From Prorocentrum cordatum (lineage: Eukaryota; Sar; Dinophyceae; Prorocentrales; Prorocentraceae), in contig CAUYUJ010014548.1 in assembly GCA_963575745.1 (NCBI GenBank), positions 7,501-71,500 on the forward strand: 64,000 nucleotides of DNA. Reading direction: 5' to 3'. Below are positions 53,813 to 63,850 of the stretch, one piece after another; the stretch's first letter is position 1; the number at the start of each line of letters is the position of its first letter. Below the pieces are notes generated by a model. It was not told the origin of the DNA and did no database searches. It saw only the letters and a list, made by a program, of their open reading frames with translations. Position numbers and translations under genes: made by a program.

Positions 53813-56800
53813 TCAAGTGTGTGTCGAGTCAACATATCCCCCTGCGACGTGTACCTGTTTCCCAAGAGGAGCCATCATATAGGTGCCATCGACATTACAT
53901 AGGTCGAAGCATTCGCTAGCAAGCCACTGGGCCCTTGAGGCCAGCGTGGTAGTGGTCCTACAGCGGGTGCACTTGGATCCACAGAGGGCTACAGAGTGCT
54001 GGGACTGGAACAGGGCACAAACGCGGGGGGCGGGTGGCCTCTGTGGGGCCACACCTTTCTGCCTCTTTGGGCGGAATTCCCCAGAGGATTGCTCGATATT
54101 CCTGGCGTGCTCAAGCGCTTCGAGAGATGTGCGTAGCAATCTCATGCGTACGAGAAAAGCCTTTTGCTCAATCAATGCGTATTGCTGTCTGTCGGAGGTA
54201 GGGATTCTGGCTGCCTGTGCTGCGCCTCCTGCGATCTCGTCCGCCACTGTGTTGCCGTAGGCGAGGGTGGCGGGGATCTTGCCCTGGAGGACATCCTGGG
54301 CACTCATGTGCGAGGGGATCCACAGTATGGTGAGGGAGCCGCGGCGAGAGGAGATGTTACGTCCGAGTCGTGCCCATAGGTCGGCGTCTGGTCCGACTGG
54401 ATTGTCCGTGTGTCCATTGTGGTAGTTGTTGTAGCAGCCCTCACTGTCGGTGAAGTAGACGAGGTCGTTGGTGATGCTCTCAGCTGCTACTACTAGGGCC
54501 ATGAGTTCACCACGTATGACGGTCTGTCGGCTGCCCGCGAGAGGCCCCCAGGTTGCGCCCTGTAGCGGCATGTCGTGCTTATTGAGGTCGGCGAAAAAAG
54601 CGACACCTATACCGATCCTCCTCAGGGGGGTGGCAGCAGTGTCGGGGCCGCCACTGGCGTCGCCGAAGGCGTATGTCGGGCGTCCTCCAACGTGGTCCAT
54701 GCATCCTTCGTTGTGCTCGTTGCAGTTGAAGTGTTCCCATTGGTCGTGCTGTGGTGGTGGCGGGAGAGCTGTCCACTGCGCAGGTAGTAGGCCTCGTGTC
54801 CAGAAACACTCGAACATGGCTCGTTGAGAGGCAGCCTCTGCACAGAGTGTGTTGGAGGCGAGTATGATGTTGTTGGCGCTGTTGCCCTCGCACTCCCAGC
54901 ATCGGTGGTAGTCATCCTCGTCACTGGTTCCACAGCGTGGGCATGTAGTGGTAGTGGTGGTGGATGTTTCGGCGGCGACTCTGGAGCGTGTCCACATGGC
55001 ACCCACTGCGATGGTGAGCATGAGGCTCGCGAGGCGTGCGCCGTCTGCGAGACTCTCGAGGTGCCGAAGAAGCCTGCGGTAGGAGTAGTTGTCGATTCCT
55101 TGCTGCATGCCCTCTCCGCCGTGGTGGGTACTGGCCCGCTGCCATTGTTGGTGCTGGATGCTGGCGTCGAGGTCATGAAATAATTGATGTGGGATGTCGG
55201 CGTCGGGGTGTCCTGTGAGCCGCTTCGCGTCGAACTCCCATGTGTCTCCGCATTCGGAGAGTGCTGGCGGGAGGCGCCATTTGTTGGGCTCCAGTGGTTC
55301 CCAGTCGTGCTGCATGAGGTAGTGGATGATGGTCGATTGTGGCCCACGTATGTGCCGTACCCGTACATGTGGCGGCATGGTCTTGAAATTGGTGACGACG
55401 GTCTTCCAGGTGGCTTGAATAACACGTTGGAGGGGTCCTCCTTGTATCCAGGTTGTGAGCCATGCCTTGAGTGCGTCGTGTGGTAGTTTGCGGGCTGGGT
55501 CATGAGCGCGTAGGTCAAGTAGGGTAGTGAGGCATCGTCCTCTTAGTCGAGGTCCCACTGCGTCAGCGACGCGTCGGCGGTAAGTGGTCATAGTCGTGCC
55601 GAATGCGCCGTAGACTTGGTGTCCGTAGGTGACTGCTGGCATCCCTCCTTGTACTGCGAGCTTGGATGAAATACGATACCGACGTGTGGCACGTGTGAAG
55701 CGAAGTATCTTCTGGTGCATGGCGTCGTGCTTGCGACGTCGCTGGGTGGTGGTGCGTCGCGCATGTCGTATACCGCAGCCGAGGTCGATGCCGAGATAGC
55801 TGGCCTGGGTGTTGGCGCGGATGGGGAAACCCTTCCTTCTCATGGCGTTGGCAATGTATCTGGCGTCGTCGTGGTGTGTGCAGACGATGACGCTCTTCTT
55901 AGCAACGTTTAAGCCCTGGTCCTGGAGCGCCGTGCAGGTGTCGGCGAGGCAAGCTACCATGCGGCGGCGTAAAGCTCGTCGGCTGGCTTGCAGGCGCTGC
56001 GACAGGTCGTCGACCCAAATGCGGTGCTGGAGGTCGGGGTAGTGATGTGCGATGCGCTGTAGTGCCTTGTAGGTCATGATCTTGGCGAAACGTGTACCTG
56101 AGCGTAGTCCCTGTACGACAGAGCGTGTGGGGTGGAGTGCTTCCGCATACGCACCGCTCTGCATGAGCGAGCGCGGGGCGGTGCACTGCAATATCTCCAG
56201 TCCGAGAACTTCAGGTGGGAAATTGAGGTCGAGCGCGTCGTTGATGAGGGTGACCCAGTGGATGGAATCGTAGAACTGGGCGATGTCCAGTAGCCCGTGC
56301 GCCTGCGGGATGCTGAGGTAGGTCGAAAGTTCCTCGTGCAGGCACCTTTCGTACGCCTCACGGAAGGCCGAGTTGCCTTTGGCTATGGCGTCCCAGTGTG
56401 CGAAATAGTCTCGATTCCACTGTTGTACATGTTCTTCACGTGCCATGGACCACAGTCGTGCAACCATCGTCATGAGGCCGAGGATGCGGTCACCGTTGTC
56501 CTTCTTGGCCCGCATGACACCGATGGTGTGTAGGAGTTGGTGTGGCCAAGCTTGGAGTCGTTCCGCTGTAGTAAGTAGGTCGGCAAATTCCTGGAGTGCC
56601 TCTTGAGGGAGCCGCTGGAAATCTCCAGGTCGTAGACGGTCGGCACCAAGCGCGGTGTTGGCCTTGAGGCGGGAAGCGGCCCGTCGGAGGTCGTCCGCGG
56701 TGAGCGCGGGGAGTGGGCACTCCTGGATGCGGTCGACGATGCGCTGGAAGGCGGCCTCCAGGCTGTGGTAGTCGACGTCGTGGGGGGCCCACAGGTCGGT

Positions 56801-57600
56801 CCAGGTCTGTATCTTCTGGTCGATGAGCTCCTTGGGGTGCATGATGGTGCCTCCGTCGGACAATGTGACCTCTGCTGGCTGTGGTTGGGGCCGTAGGGAG
56901 CGATGGAGTGTTCCCAAGGCCTCGGGCGTGGTTGCCCACTCGCTGAATGCACGAACGGACTTGCGTATTGCCCGTTGTTGGGCTCGCTTGGCAAGTCGGT
57001 TGGCTCTGGTTGCGTGTGCCACGATGTGGCCGTCGTCGGCGTGCTCGGTCTGCTGCAGGAAAAGGATCCACTGGTCCCAGGTGCGGTCGTCTTTGGGTGT
57101 GACGATGCTGGCTGCAGCTGGGGGTGGTGAGTCAGCGAGGCGCCGTAGGTCACGATACAGCTGCTGGAGTTGCAGGTGTCCGTTCCTGCGAGCTCGATGT
57201 CTGTACGCGTTGAGGAGTAGAGTGTGAACGCGTGTCCACCAGTTGCTGGAGAAATCGGCGAGAGGCGCTCTCCTCTTGCACTGTAGCTCGCGGACAACTG
57301 TGATCTGGTAGCTGGGTCCTGTGGCGCGGCTGACGCCAGTGAAAGGTATCTGGTGGTGTGTGTGGAAAGTGGCCTCGACAGTCGTGGCCCAAGATCCGTA
57401 GGCCTGCCCAAGCTGAAGGGTCAAATCAGGCTTGAGCCGAAAAGCTACGGAAGCAGTGGCTGCAGGGGCAGGCATCGTGCAGCTGGCTGGCAGGGCACTG
57501 ATTTGTTCCCGAGAGGCGCTCCAGAGCAAACTAGGGATTTCGAAATCCACGGCGGTAGAACTCCCCAGATCCTGGGCACGGTTCATTGGGGCCAGGTTGG
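53813..57600 (-). CDS. LINE retrotransposon ORF2, reverse transcriptase and RNase H portion
   Basis: The frame is open from 58342, but only the part from about 57600 down reads as protein; the rest is a shadow of the endonuclease frame. Numbered from 58342, the RT domain is at about 550-870: motif A LLDIAQFYDS (D686), motif B SVVQGLRSGTRF, motif C WVDD (D778, D779). A CCHC-like knuckle CPRCGTSDEDDYHRCWEC follows (1134-1151). RNase H occupies about 1223-1375 with all catalytic residues: D1228 (FGDASGG), E1279 (RGELMAL), D1299 (FTDSEG), H1345 (WIPSHM) and D1368 (GNTVADEIAG). The C-terminus has a Cys-rich CGSKCTRC. The long intact frame and complete active sites suggest a recent, possibly active copy. 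The RT frame is +1 relative to the endonuclease frame, by programmed shift or mutation. Confidence 0.88.
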
Positions 57601-59114
57601 GGAAAATTCGTGGATTTGGAAAAACTGTCTGGCATGGTCTCCTCGGGTACGACAGGCACGTCGGGGGGGTTCTCACGCTGGGCCGGTGAAAAAGTCTCTG
57701 ACTGTTGGGCGGGATGAGAAGAAGGGGCAACGGGGACAGAATCGCGGGCGGAGAGAGCAGCGGGCAGCCTGTCCTGGGCGGCGGGCGTGTCTCTCGGGGC
57801 GACACCACTAGAGGTCTGAGGCAGAGAGGCATCGGCTGTGTATTCACCGTGTGCCGAGATCCGCGAATCACAAAGATGAACGGATGAAGCATCGGAGGTG
57901 GATGAAGCAAACGAGCCGAGCGAGCACTGTTTTGTCTCCTCGCGAGCGGGGTTCGAGACAACAGGCGGCACGGCTGGCCAAAAACTCGTCTCGTGTGCCC
58001 ACGGGTCTTCCTCCTCGGAAAGCTGGGCTGAATCGACCTCGTCGCCCTCTGATGTGGGGCTGTCGCCAGCACTGGTGGACTCGGCGACGGCATCTTGGCC
58101 TTCGCTGGTCCGTAAATCTGCAAAGAGAGTGGCATGAAGAGACTGTTTTCTCTCGGTTGCCTTCTCCATGCGGGCTGCTCGCTGGGCTCTGGCAAGGCTT
58201 GCCTTAGACCCAGTAGTAGCAGCCTTGCGAGGGCGAGCGACGTGTGGCAAGCACCTTGGGAGCTGAAGAATTCGCGTGGGCAATTGCTCGCCAGACTGGA
58301 TGAGCTGGAGACGCAATCCAATGTGGGGCTTCCACGGGACATCTAACACTGGCGAGAGGCTGACCAGGTATGGGCGGGCAGCAGCACTGTGAACGAGAAA
58401 GTCCAAATGCGATGGCTTACGTCCTCCACCTGGGTCACATGTGTGTTCGACAGAAGCGCACATGATCTCTCCTTGGATCTGTGCTAGGAAACCTGACTGA
58501 GTGAGTGCAGCAGGGCTAAGGTTCCAATCGGCAATGACAAACCAAGGGAGCTGGAGGGAGCGAAGAAGGCTCCCGAGCTTCCTGAAACGGGTTAAATTGG
58601 GTCCTCGCATGCCGACACTGCAGAATCCATAGAAGAGAACTGCAACAATAGAATAACCACGGAGATGGAGGACAATGGGCAAAAAGCCGTCGAGGGAGGG
58701 GTGAGGGGAAACCTGTAGGTCCTTGGACTGGACCGCCTCGAGGAGAGGGTGGGCATGGAGATGCCCTCTGGGGAGAAACCATTCTCCACCCTCATTCGCG
58801 TGTGAAACTGCGGACATGGATTCAGCCTCTAGGTGGGAATCAGCAGTCCACCCTTCAGAATCAGCACGTGATGTGGGCCGAGCGAGGTCGGCGAATAGCC
58901 TGCGATTGATGGACCTGAGCCTCCCCTGCCACTGTGTTACACTGGCTGCATTGGCGTGGGTCTCGACAAAACCGATGTAGTCGTCACTGCTGGCCTGGAT
59001 CCACTCATGGACTTTCTCACCGAAGCAGGTGACATTGCTGAAGAAGAAACTACTAGTACTGGTAGGAGAGTTGGCGTCACCTTCCCCCGTGATGCTGGGG
59101 TCACCTCCGCCTAG
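57531..59114 (-). CDS. LINE ORF2 endonuclease (EEP/APE-like) portion and Ser/Pro-rich linker
   Basis: An endonuclease/exonuclease/phosphatase domain, which nicks target DNA for target-primed reverse transcription. Visible motifs: FVETHANA (metal-binding Glu), FVIADWNLSP (catalytic Asp), SHLDFLVHS, and VPWKPHIGL with the terminal catalytic His. After about 58270 it becomes a linker rich in Ser, Pro, Ala and acidic residues, ending YRRGFRNP at a stop. The frame opens immediately after the TGA that ends ORF1 and is in the same frame as ORF1. The first in-frame Met is at 58817, inside the domain and downstream of the ETH motif. Normal initiation there would therefore lose the active site. Confidence 0.8.
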   Translation of the reverse strand, partial: LGGGDPSITGEGDANSPTSTSSFFFSNVTCFGEKVHEWIQASSDDYIGFVETHANAASVTQWQGRLRSINRRLFADLARPTSRADSEGWTADSHLEAESMSAVSHANEGGEWFLPRGHLHAHPLLEAVQSKDLQVSPHPSLDGFLPIVLHLRGYSIVAVLFYGFCSVGMRGPNLTRFRKLGSLLRSLQLPWFVIADWNLSPAALTQSGFLAQIQGEIMCASVEHTCDPGGGRKPSHLDFLVHSAAARPYLVSLSPVLDVPWKPHIGLRLQLIQSGEQLPTRILQLPRCLPHVARPRKAATTGSKASLARAQRAARMEKATERKQSLHATLFADLRTSEGQDAVAESTSAGDSPTSEGDEVDSAQLSEEEDPWAHETSFWPAVPPVVSNPAREETKQCSLGSFASSTSDASSVHLCDSRISAHGEYTADASLPQTSSGVAPRDTPAAQDRLPAALSARDSVPVAPSSHPAQQSETFSPAQRENPPDVPVVPEETMPDSFSKSTNFPQPGPNEPCPGSGEFYRRGFRNP

Positions 59115-60365
59115 TCAATGCGAGGTGGCTCGCTTGGTGGCGGTGGGGCGGCCGTTCCCTTTGCCTGCCTTCTGGGCGGCCGTCTCGGGGGCAGTGTCCT
59201 TGTTCGTGGCGGCGTGGGCGGCGAACTTGGCGGCGGACAGGCGAGCGGCCTCGGCAGCCAGCGCAGCGTCATCCTCCTGCTGCTGCGCCTGCGCCTGGGC
59301 GGCTGCGGGTGGCGGCTCGCCTCCAGCGTCGGCGGCCTCGCCTGCGCTGGGGGGCTGTCCGCCGCCAGTGTGACCGCCAGCGGGCGGGGCAGCACCAGGC
59401 GTGGTGCCGGCTTGGCCGTCGTCGCCCTTGCGCTTCTTCTGGTAGCGTGCCTCGCGTGCCTGGCGCACGGCTGTGGCACGGCTGATGAGCTCCTGTACCA
59501 GGGGCCCCTTTGTGGCGAACTGCTGCTTGAGCTCCTCAAGCCCCTTCTTGACGGCGTTGAGCTCCTGCTGCTCGGTGTCGGTGAAATCGAGCTCCTCGAT
59601 CTGCTGGAAGAGCGTGGGGTCCCAGGAGACTGTGAAAGGCGCCTCGGGTGGGTGGTCGGGCTTGCTGGCGGAGTTCTTGACGTCGTCTGGTTGTCCGACT
59701 CCTTCGGCATGTGCCAGCGCCTGGGCGGCCTTGCGCTTGGCGGCCTCCGTCTTGGCGACCGCGAGGGCTGCCTCGGCCTCCTTGGCTTCTGCCGTGGACA
59801 AGGCCTGGCGGAGCCGCACGACGTTGGCCACGACCTGATTGTGGTGGTTGACTGCACTACGCCACGTTCCGTCTGCCTTCCTCATGGCCTCCACCTCGCT
59901 GACCTTGGGCTCGGTCTCCTGGGCACCGAGGCGCTGCATCTGAGCAACGAGGATGGCCCGCAAAGCGGGGTCGGTGGCAGCCGCAAGTGCCTGGCGTAGG
60001 TGGCTGGCGAGGGCGCCGTTGTCAGCACTCGGCGTCGCCGTCTCATGGCGAGGGGCGACTGGCGGCGGCGTGTCGGGGTCGATGATCTCCTCGGGCCCGA
60101 ACCTCACCTGGCTTGGCGAACGAGAGCGGCTGCGATGCATGCGCACGGGCCGATTGCAACGTGGGCATGTGGGGGCCAGCGGGTCGAGGCGGTCGTTGTA
60201 CTCGCACGTGTTGCAGCCGCGGCAGCGCGTCCATGGCCGCGATGAGGAATGCCAGGCAGCCGTGCCGCGGGCAGCCTGGCTGGTGCTGCGCAGCGGCGGT
60301 GCGCGGGTGCGAGCCATGAGCCCCAGCTTTGGTCGACCGTAAAACCTGCAAGGGAGCGGGTGCAC
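59115..60365 (-). CDS. LINE ORF1, zinc-finger and coiled-coil RNA-binding protein
   Basis: 416 aa from Met 60365; Met 60317 is an alternative start. A zinc-ribbon-like cluster near residues 45-70 (C48, C51, C54, C67, C70; WTRCRGCNTCEYND ... TCPRC) resembles RanBP2-type fingers. It is followed by an Arg/Ser stretch (HRSRSRSPS), an Ala/Glu/Lys-rich region likely to form a coiled coil (about 175-225), and a Gly/Pro/Ala-rich tail. Position, composition and lack of enzyme motifs fit a LINE ORF1 nucleic-acid chaperone. It ends at TGA 59115-59117 in the context CAT TGA CTA GGC, in frame with the endonuclease ORF downstream. Confidence 0.75.
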   Translation of the reverse strand: MHPLPCRFYGRPKLGLMARTRAPPLRSTSQAARGTAAWHSSSRPWTRCRGCNTCEYNDRLDPLAPTCPRCNRPVRMHRSRSRSPSQVRFGPEEIIDPDTPPPVAPRHETATPSADNGALASHLRQALAAATDPALRAILVAQMQRLGAQETEPKVSEVEAMRKADGTWRSAVNHHNQVVANVVRLRQALSTAEAKEAEAALAVAKTEAAKRKAAQALAHAEGVGQPDDVKNSASKPDHPPEAPFTVSWDPTLFQQIEELDFTDTEQQELNAVKKGLEELKQQFATKGPLVQELISRATAVRQAREARYQKKRKGDDGQAGTTPGAAPPAGGHTGGGQPPSAGEAADAGGEPPPAAAQAQAQQQEDDAALAAEAARLSAAKFAAHAATNKDTAPETAAQKAGKGNGRPTATKRATSH

Positions 60366-60437
60366 GGAAATCCCTCAAGCACCTCGCGGAGGTACTGGGG
60401 CAGCCCTGGGAAATGGGGGCCAGGGCCGAAGTGGCTT

Positions 60438-60605
60438 GAGGGAGGGGGAGGAGGAGGAGGAGGAGGAGGAGGAGGAGGAGGAGGAGGAGGAGGAGGAGGA
60501 GGAGGAGGAGGAGGAGAAGGAGGAGGAGGAGGAGGAGGAGGAGGAGGAGGAGGAGGAGGAGTAGGAGGAGGAGGAGGAGTAGGAGGAGGAGGAGGAGGAG
60601 GGGGA
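60438..60605. repeat. GGA tract at the LINE 5' border
   Basis: (GGA)n with a few GTA and GAA interruptions. Confidence 0.96.
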
Positions 60606-61594
60606 GGGGTCGGCGCAGGAGGGCGAGCAGCGGTTCGTCGGCAGGCCCCCCGGTTGGTGGGCGACGAACCTGCAGCGGAAGGCGTCCCGCGAGCCAAAAG
60701 AGCCTGGTCACACAGCAAGCTCCTGCCTTGATGGCCTTTTGGGCGCGAAGAGCCCTGAGATCCGCGGCCGCGGAGAAGTCGCAGCATCGCAGAGCCCCAT
60801 ATGCCAACCTTGCCAATGTTCTAATTCTTCGCCCCGGAACGACTCCTGACAGCTTGTGGGGGCTGGAAGTGCTACCCCCCTCCTCCCGCAGGTCAAACAT
60901 GTTGAAAAGACCTGCTCGAACCACGTCGTCGACTCTGGAATCCGGCGTCGCGAATGAATAGCAACACCATGGAGAGTCACGACCAACGCCCCAACCCCCC
61001 AACCTTCTGCGGCATCCCTGGGAGCCAAATCGATCCGTGAGAGAGGAGGAGGAGGAGGAGGAGGAGGAAAGGGAGGAGGAGGAGGAGAAGGAGGAGGAGG
61101 AGGAGCCAAATCGATCCGTGAGAGGGTGGCCCGGGGCCCGACGGCTGGGCGAGAACGCCTGGCAAAATTGCGCCACCTGGGTCTGGGGCTCGGGGAAGTG
61201 GGGCCCAGGACGAGTGGGAGGACGGGGGGAGAAGGTCTGGAAGATTCCACGTCGATGGCCGTGATATCCCCTCCCCTCCCTACTCCCTACCCCCCACCCC
61301 ACCCTTCAACACCCCCGGCATCAAGCGAACGGAGACCTTCCCTGAAATCTGGCGTCGCAAGCATAAAACCCAAATCCCCGACAAACATGTTTCGCAAAAA
61401 CAAGAGATCCGGGTGCTAATCCTCGATGTCGGCCTCTGACGCCTGTCATCGGGTGCAAGGGTTGTGAAACATGGGTCCAAGGCGGCAAGATACACCTCGG
61501 GAAAGGGGTCGAGACCTTCTTGGCCGCGGATCGAGAAATCACATCGCTGGATGTTAGGGAAGATGACGCCGTGGAAACAAACCACCGAACTTAA
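60606..61594. other. No gene recognised; GGA tract between direct repeats
   Basis: GAGCCAAATCGATCCGTGAG occurs at about 61022 and 61105, on both sides of a short GGA tract. The rest is unassigned. Confidence 0.5.
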
Positions 61595-61759
61595 GTCGGG
61601 CCTGTCCTCCTTCCTACGGGGGGACTTTAGATGAAAACTCAAAACATAGTAAAACAAATCCATCAAAAGGGTCAAAAGTCAAAACATATTCAAACAATCG
61701 TCCCCAGAGTATGTTTAAACTATGTTTGAATCTTCCTCCTGTAGAGGGACAAGCCCGAC
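61595..61759. mobile_element. Family I TIR element flanked by TTAA
   Basis: 165 bp with ends GTCGGGCCTGTCC / GGGACAAGCCCGAC. TTAA occurs immediately outside both ends (61591-61594 and 61760-61763). The core is CAAACAATCGTCCCCAGAG. This is the best preserved boundary of the family. Confidence 0.78.
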
Positions 61760-61988
61760 TTAACACTAAACTGAGAGAGATCTTGAGCCAGACCCATCCG
61801 CGAGGCCCCCGAAGATCGCAACGGGGCAGAAGCGCATGTCATAAACGAAGCCAGGATCGAAATGGGTCGGACATCTCTGAGGGCTGGCTGGCCTGGAGCA
61901 TGTATCGGGCACGATGCCCCTTCAAAGAGCTCTGGAACACTCCGAGAGTGTTCCGGAACGCTCCGCAAAGATTTGTCTTCATCTCCGG

Positions 61989-62172
61989 GGCGCGCAAACA
62001 TGGATTAGCGATCCATGGATTTGGCGCGCGGTCGCCAAATCCATGGATCGGGGGAGGTGCCCTGCTCAAGATGCGGCCGGTGCCGCCTCGCTCGGCGGTT
62101 GTAGTCCGCGATTTCCCATGGAAGCGGAACCCGCCGCTAATCCACGCCCCCTTGATCCATGTTTGCGATCGC
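61989..62172. mobile_element. Family VI foldback element, copy 2
   Basis: Inverted ends GCGCGCAAACATGGAT and ATCCATGTTTGCGATCGC. The centre is a 17-bp perfect stem (GATCCATGGATTTGGCG and its complement) with a 6-nt loop. Confidence 0.75.
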
Positions 62173-62221
62173 CTGATTATCCGAGGCCTACCCAAGGTAT
62201 CGTGACTCGTGCACGGCGCGA

Positions 62222-62420
62222 TCAGAGGAGAGAGGGCTCTCGCCGCTGGCCTTGAGCAATGGAGTCCTCGCCCTTGCTGACGATGTTGCTGTCGGGCTGG
62301 CTGCCGATGCCGCTCTCCAGGGGGGCCGCCTTGTTGTTCATACCCGCCTGCGCCAGAGACGGCGGAGTACGGGAAGGAGGAGGGTTCTCCAGAGGCCTCT
62401 GGAGGCCCCCCGCATCCATA
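62222..62420 (-). other. Orphan exon-like segment
   Basis: A - strand frame reads MDAGGLQRPLENPPPS, then AGMNNKAAPLESGIGSQP and NIVSKGEDSIAQGQ. The composition is protein-like, but no family was recognised. It directly follows the family VI element. Confidence 0.3.
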
Positions 62421-62459
62421 GGCCCCCGCAAATAGCCAGACACGCTCAAACAATTCGAT

Positions 62460-62650
62460 CCTCGGACCTTGATCTGTTGATCGACGATCACGACCACGAC
62501 CACGACGACCCCGACGACACGCGACGGCGATGACCACGACAACGACGACGGCGAAGACGACCACGACGACCCCGACGACACGCGACGGCGACGACGACCA
62601 CGACTACGACGATGGCGACGACGACCACGACCACGACGACGACGACGGCG
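62460..62650. repeat. CGA/ACG trinucleotide-rich array with internal duplication
   Basis: GACCCCGACGACACGCGACG is repeated at about 62508 and 62567. 62651-63080 beyond it has no recognised gene. Confidence 0.85.
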
Positions 62651-63081
62651 GGGGACACGTCCAGGGCGACTCCAAGGGGGGTCACCCACCACTCAGCAGA
62701 TCGCTGAATCCTCAAGGAGGGCCCCTCAGCCCCCATTCTCCCCAGACTCTCAAAAGCACCTCTCGAGAAGGATGGAGGCCCGGTCCTTCTCGACCCTTCA
62801 CCCTCGGCCAAAGACCTCCTCGATCCTCGATCCTCGAACGCCGATGCTCCGGCGCGGCTGGCGACCCTGGGGTGCCCGGACCAAGAACCCTCTCATCCTT
62901 CGGACCTGGGGCTCCCGGACCAAGACCCTGGGGTGCCCGCAGACCCATGAACCTTCTCGTCCTCGACCGCCCCCGACGGTGGTCCCCCCCCCCCCCGGGG
63001 CGCTGCCTGAGCGGCGGTGGCGATGGACGCTCCCTGTCCCGACCGCGGGCCCCCGAGGTCTCGAGGCCCCTTCCCCGCAGC

Positions 63082-63490
63082 CCACCCGCTCCAGATCCTG
63101 GCCCGCAGGCCCGAGGACGGCCCGGCCGACCGGTGAGGAGAAGACACGTCGGCAGGTGAAAGCCTAGCCTCTCGGAGGCCAGCAAGGTCCTCCTGGATCG
63201 GTGCTCTGGGAAGGGCGCCCACCCGCTCCAGATCCCTGGCCCGCGGGCCCGAGGACGGCCCGGCCGACCGGTGAGGAGAAGACACGTCGGCAGGTGAAAG
63301 CCTAACCTTTCGGAGGCCAGCGCGGTCCTCTTGGATCGGTGCTTTGGGAAGGGCGCCCATCCGCTCCAGATCCTGGCCCGCGGGCCCGAGGACGGCCCGG
63401 CCGGCAGGTGAGGAGAAGACACGTCGGCAGGTGAAAGCCTAACCTTTCGGAGGCCAGCGCGGTCCTCCTGGGTCGGTGCTTTGGGAAGGG
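63082..63490. repeat. Tandem repeat of about 138 bp, three units
   Basis: Units near 63082, 63220 and 63358 share CCGCTCCAGATCC, GAGGACGGCCCGGCCG, GACACGTCGGCAGGTGAAAG and TCGGTGCT.TGGGAAGGG. Confidence 0.9.
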
Positions 63491-63693
63491 CCCAAAACGT
63501 ACACCCAGGGCGACGTACCCTCGGTGAGGTCTCGCATTGGCCGCGGTTCCAGCCACGGCGGGCGCCAAGTCGCAGCAGTTGGGCGCCCCGAGGTGGGCCC
63601 TGAGGCCTTCTCCCCAGGGTACGTCTGTTCTGGGGTACGTTTGGCCTCCTCTAAGTGCCGGACCTCTCCCGGCGGCGCCTCGGGCGACGCCCC

Positions 63694-63738
63694 TCAGAAA
63701 TCCGCGCGGACCTCCGAACACTCATGCCAGTGCAGTCT
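63694..63738. mobile_element. Family III end fragment
   Basis: GAAATCCGCGCGGACCTCC, then GAACACTC, matches one end of family III. The matching other end was not located, and exon-like sequence lies immediately to the right. Confidence 0.45.
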
Positions 63739-63850
63739 TCCCTCTCCCCACGACAGTCCCAGGCATCTGACGAGAAGTTGCTTCCAATCCTCGGGTTCAT
63801 GTCTCGTGGCCCTTCTCCACATGACGGGCCCCAGAGGCCGACATCGAGGG
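63739..63850 (-). other. Orphan exon-like segment next to a family III end
   Basis: The frame reads RATRHEPEDWKQLLVRCLG then GEGRLHWHECS and meets the family III end at 63738. It looks like an exon interrupted by an introner, but the gene was not recognised and its partner exon is not visible. The remaining bases to 64000 are unassigned. Confidence 0.3.

Larger units (their letters stand above)
53600..60437 (-). mobile_element. Near full-length LINE (ORF1, APE-like endonuclease, RT, RNase H)
   Basis: About 6.8 kb. The 5' end abuts a GGA tract (60438-60605). The 3' end lies somewhere between the RT stop at 53813 and the dioxygenase start at 53516; the exact end and target-site duplication were not resolved. 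The order of domains and the RNase H after RT place it among APE-type, RNase H-bearing LINEs. Confidence 0.8.

Noticed and set aside
57600-58342. N-terminal 250 residues of the 1509-aa LINE frame
   Set aside because: This stretch overlaps the endonuclease/linker frame, which carries the recognisable motifs, and has shadow-like Pro/Arg/Leu composition.
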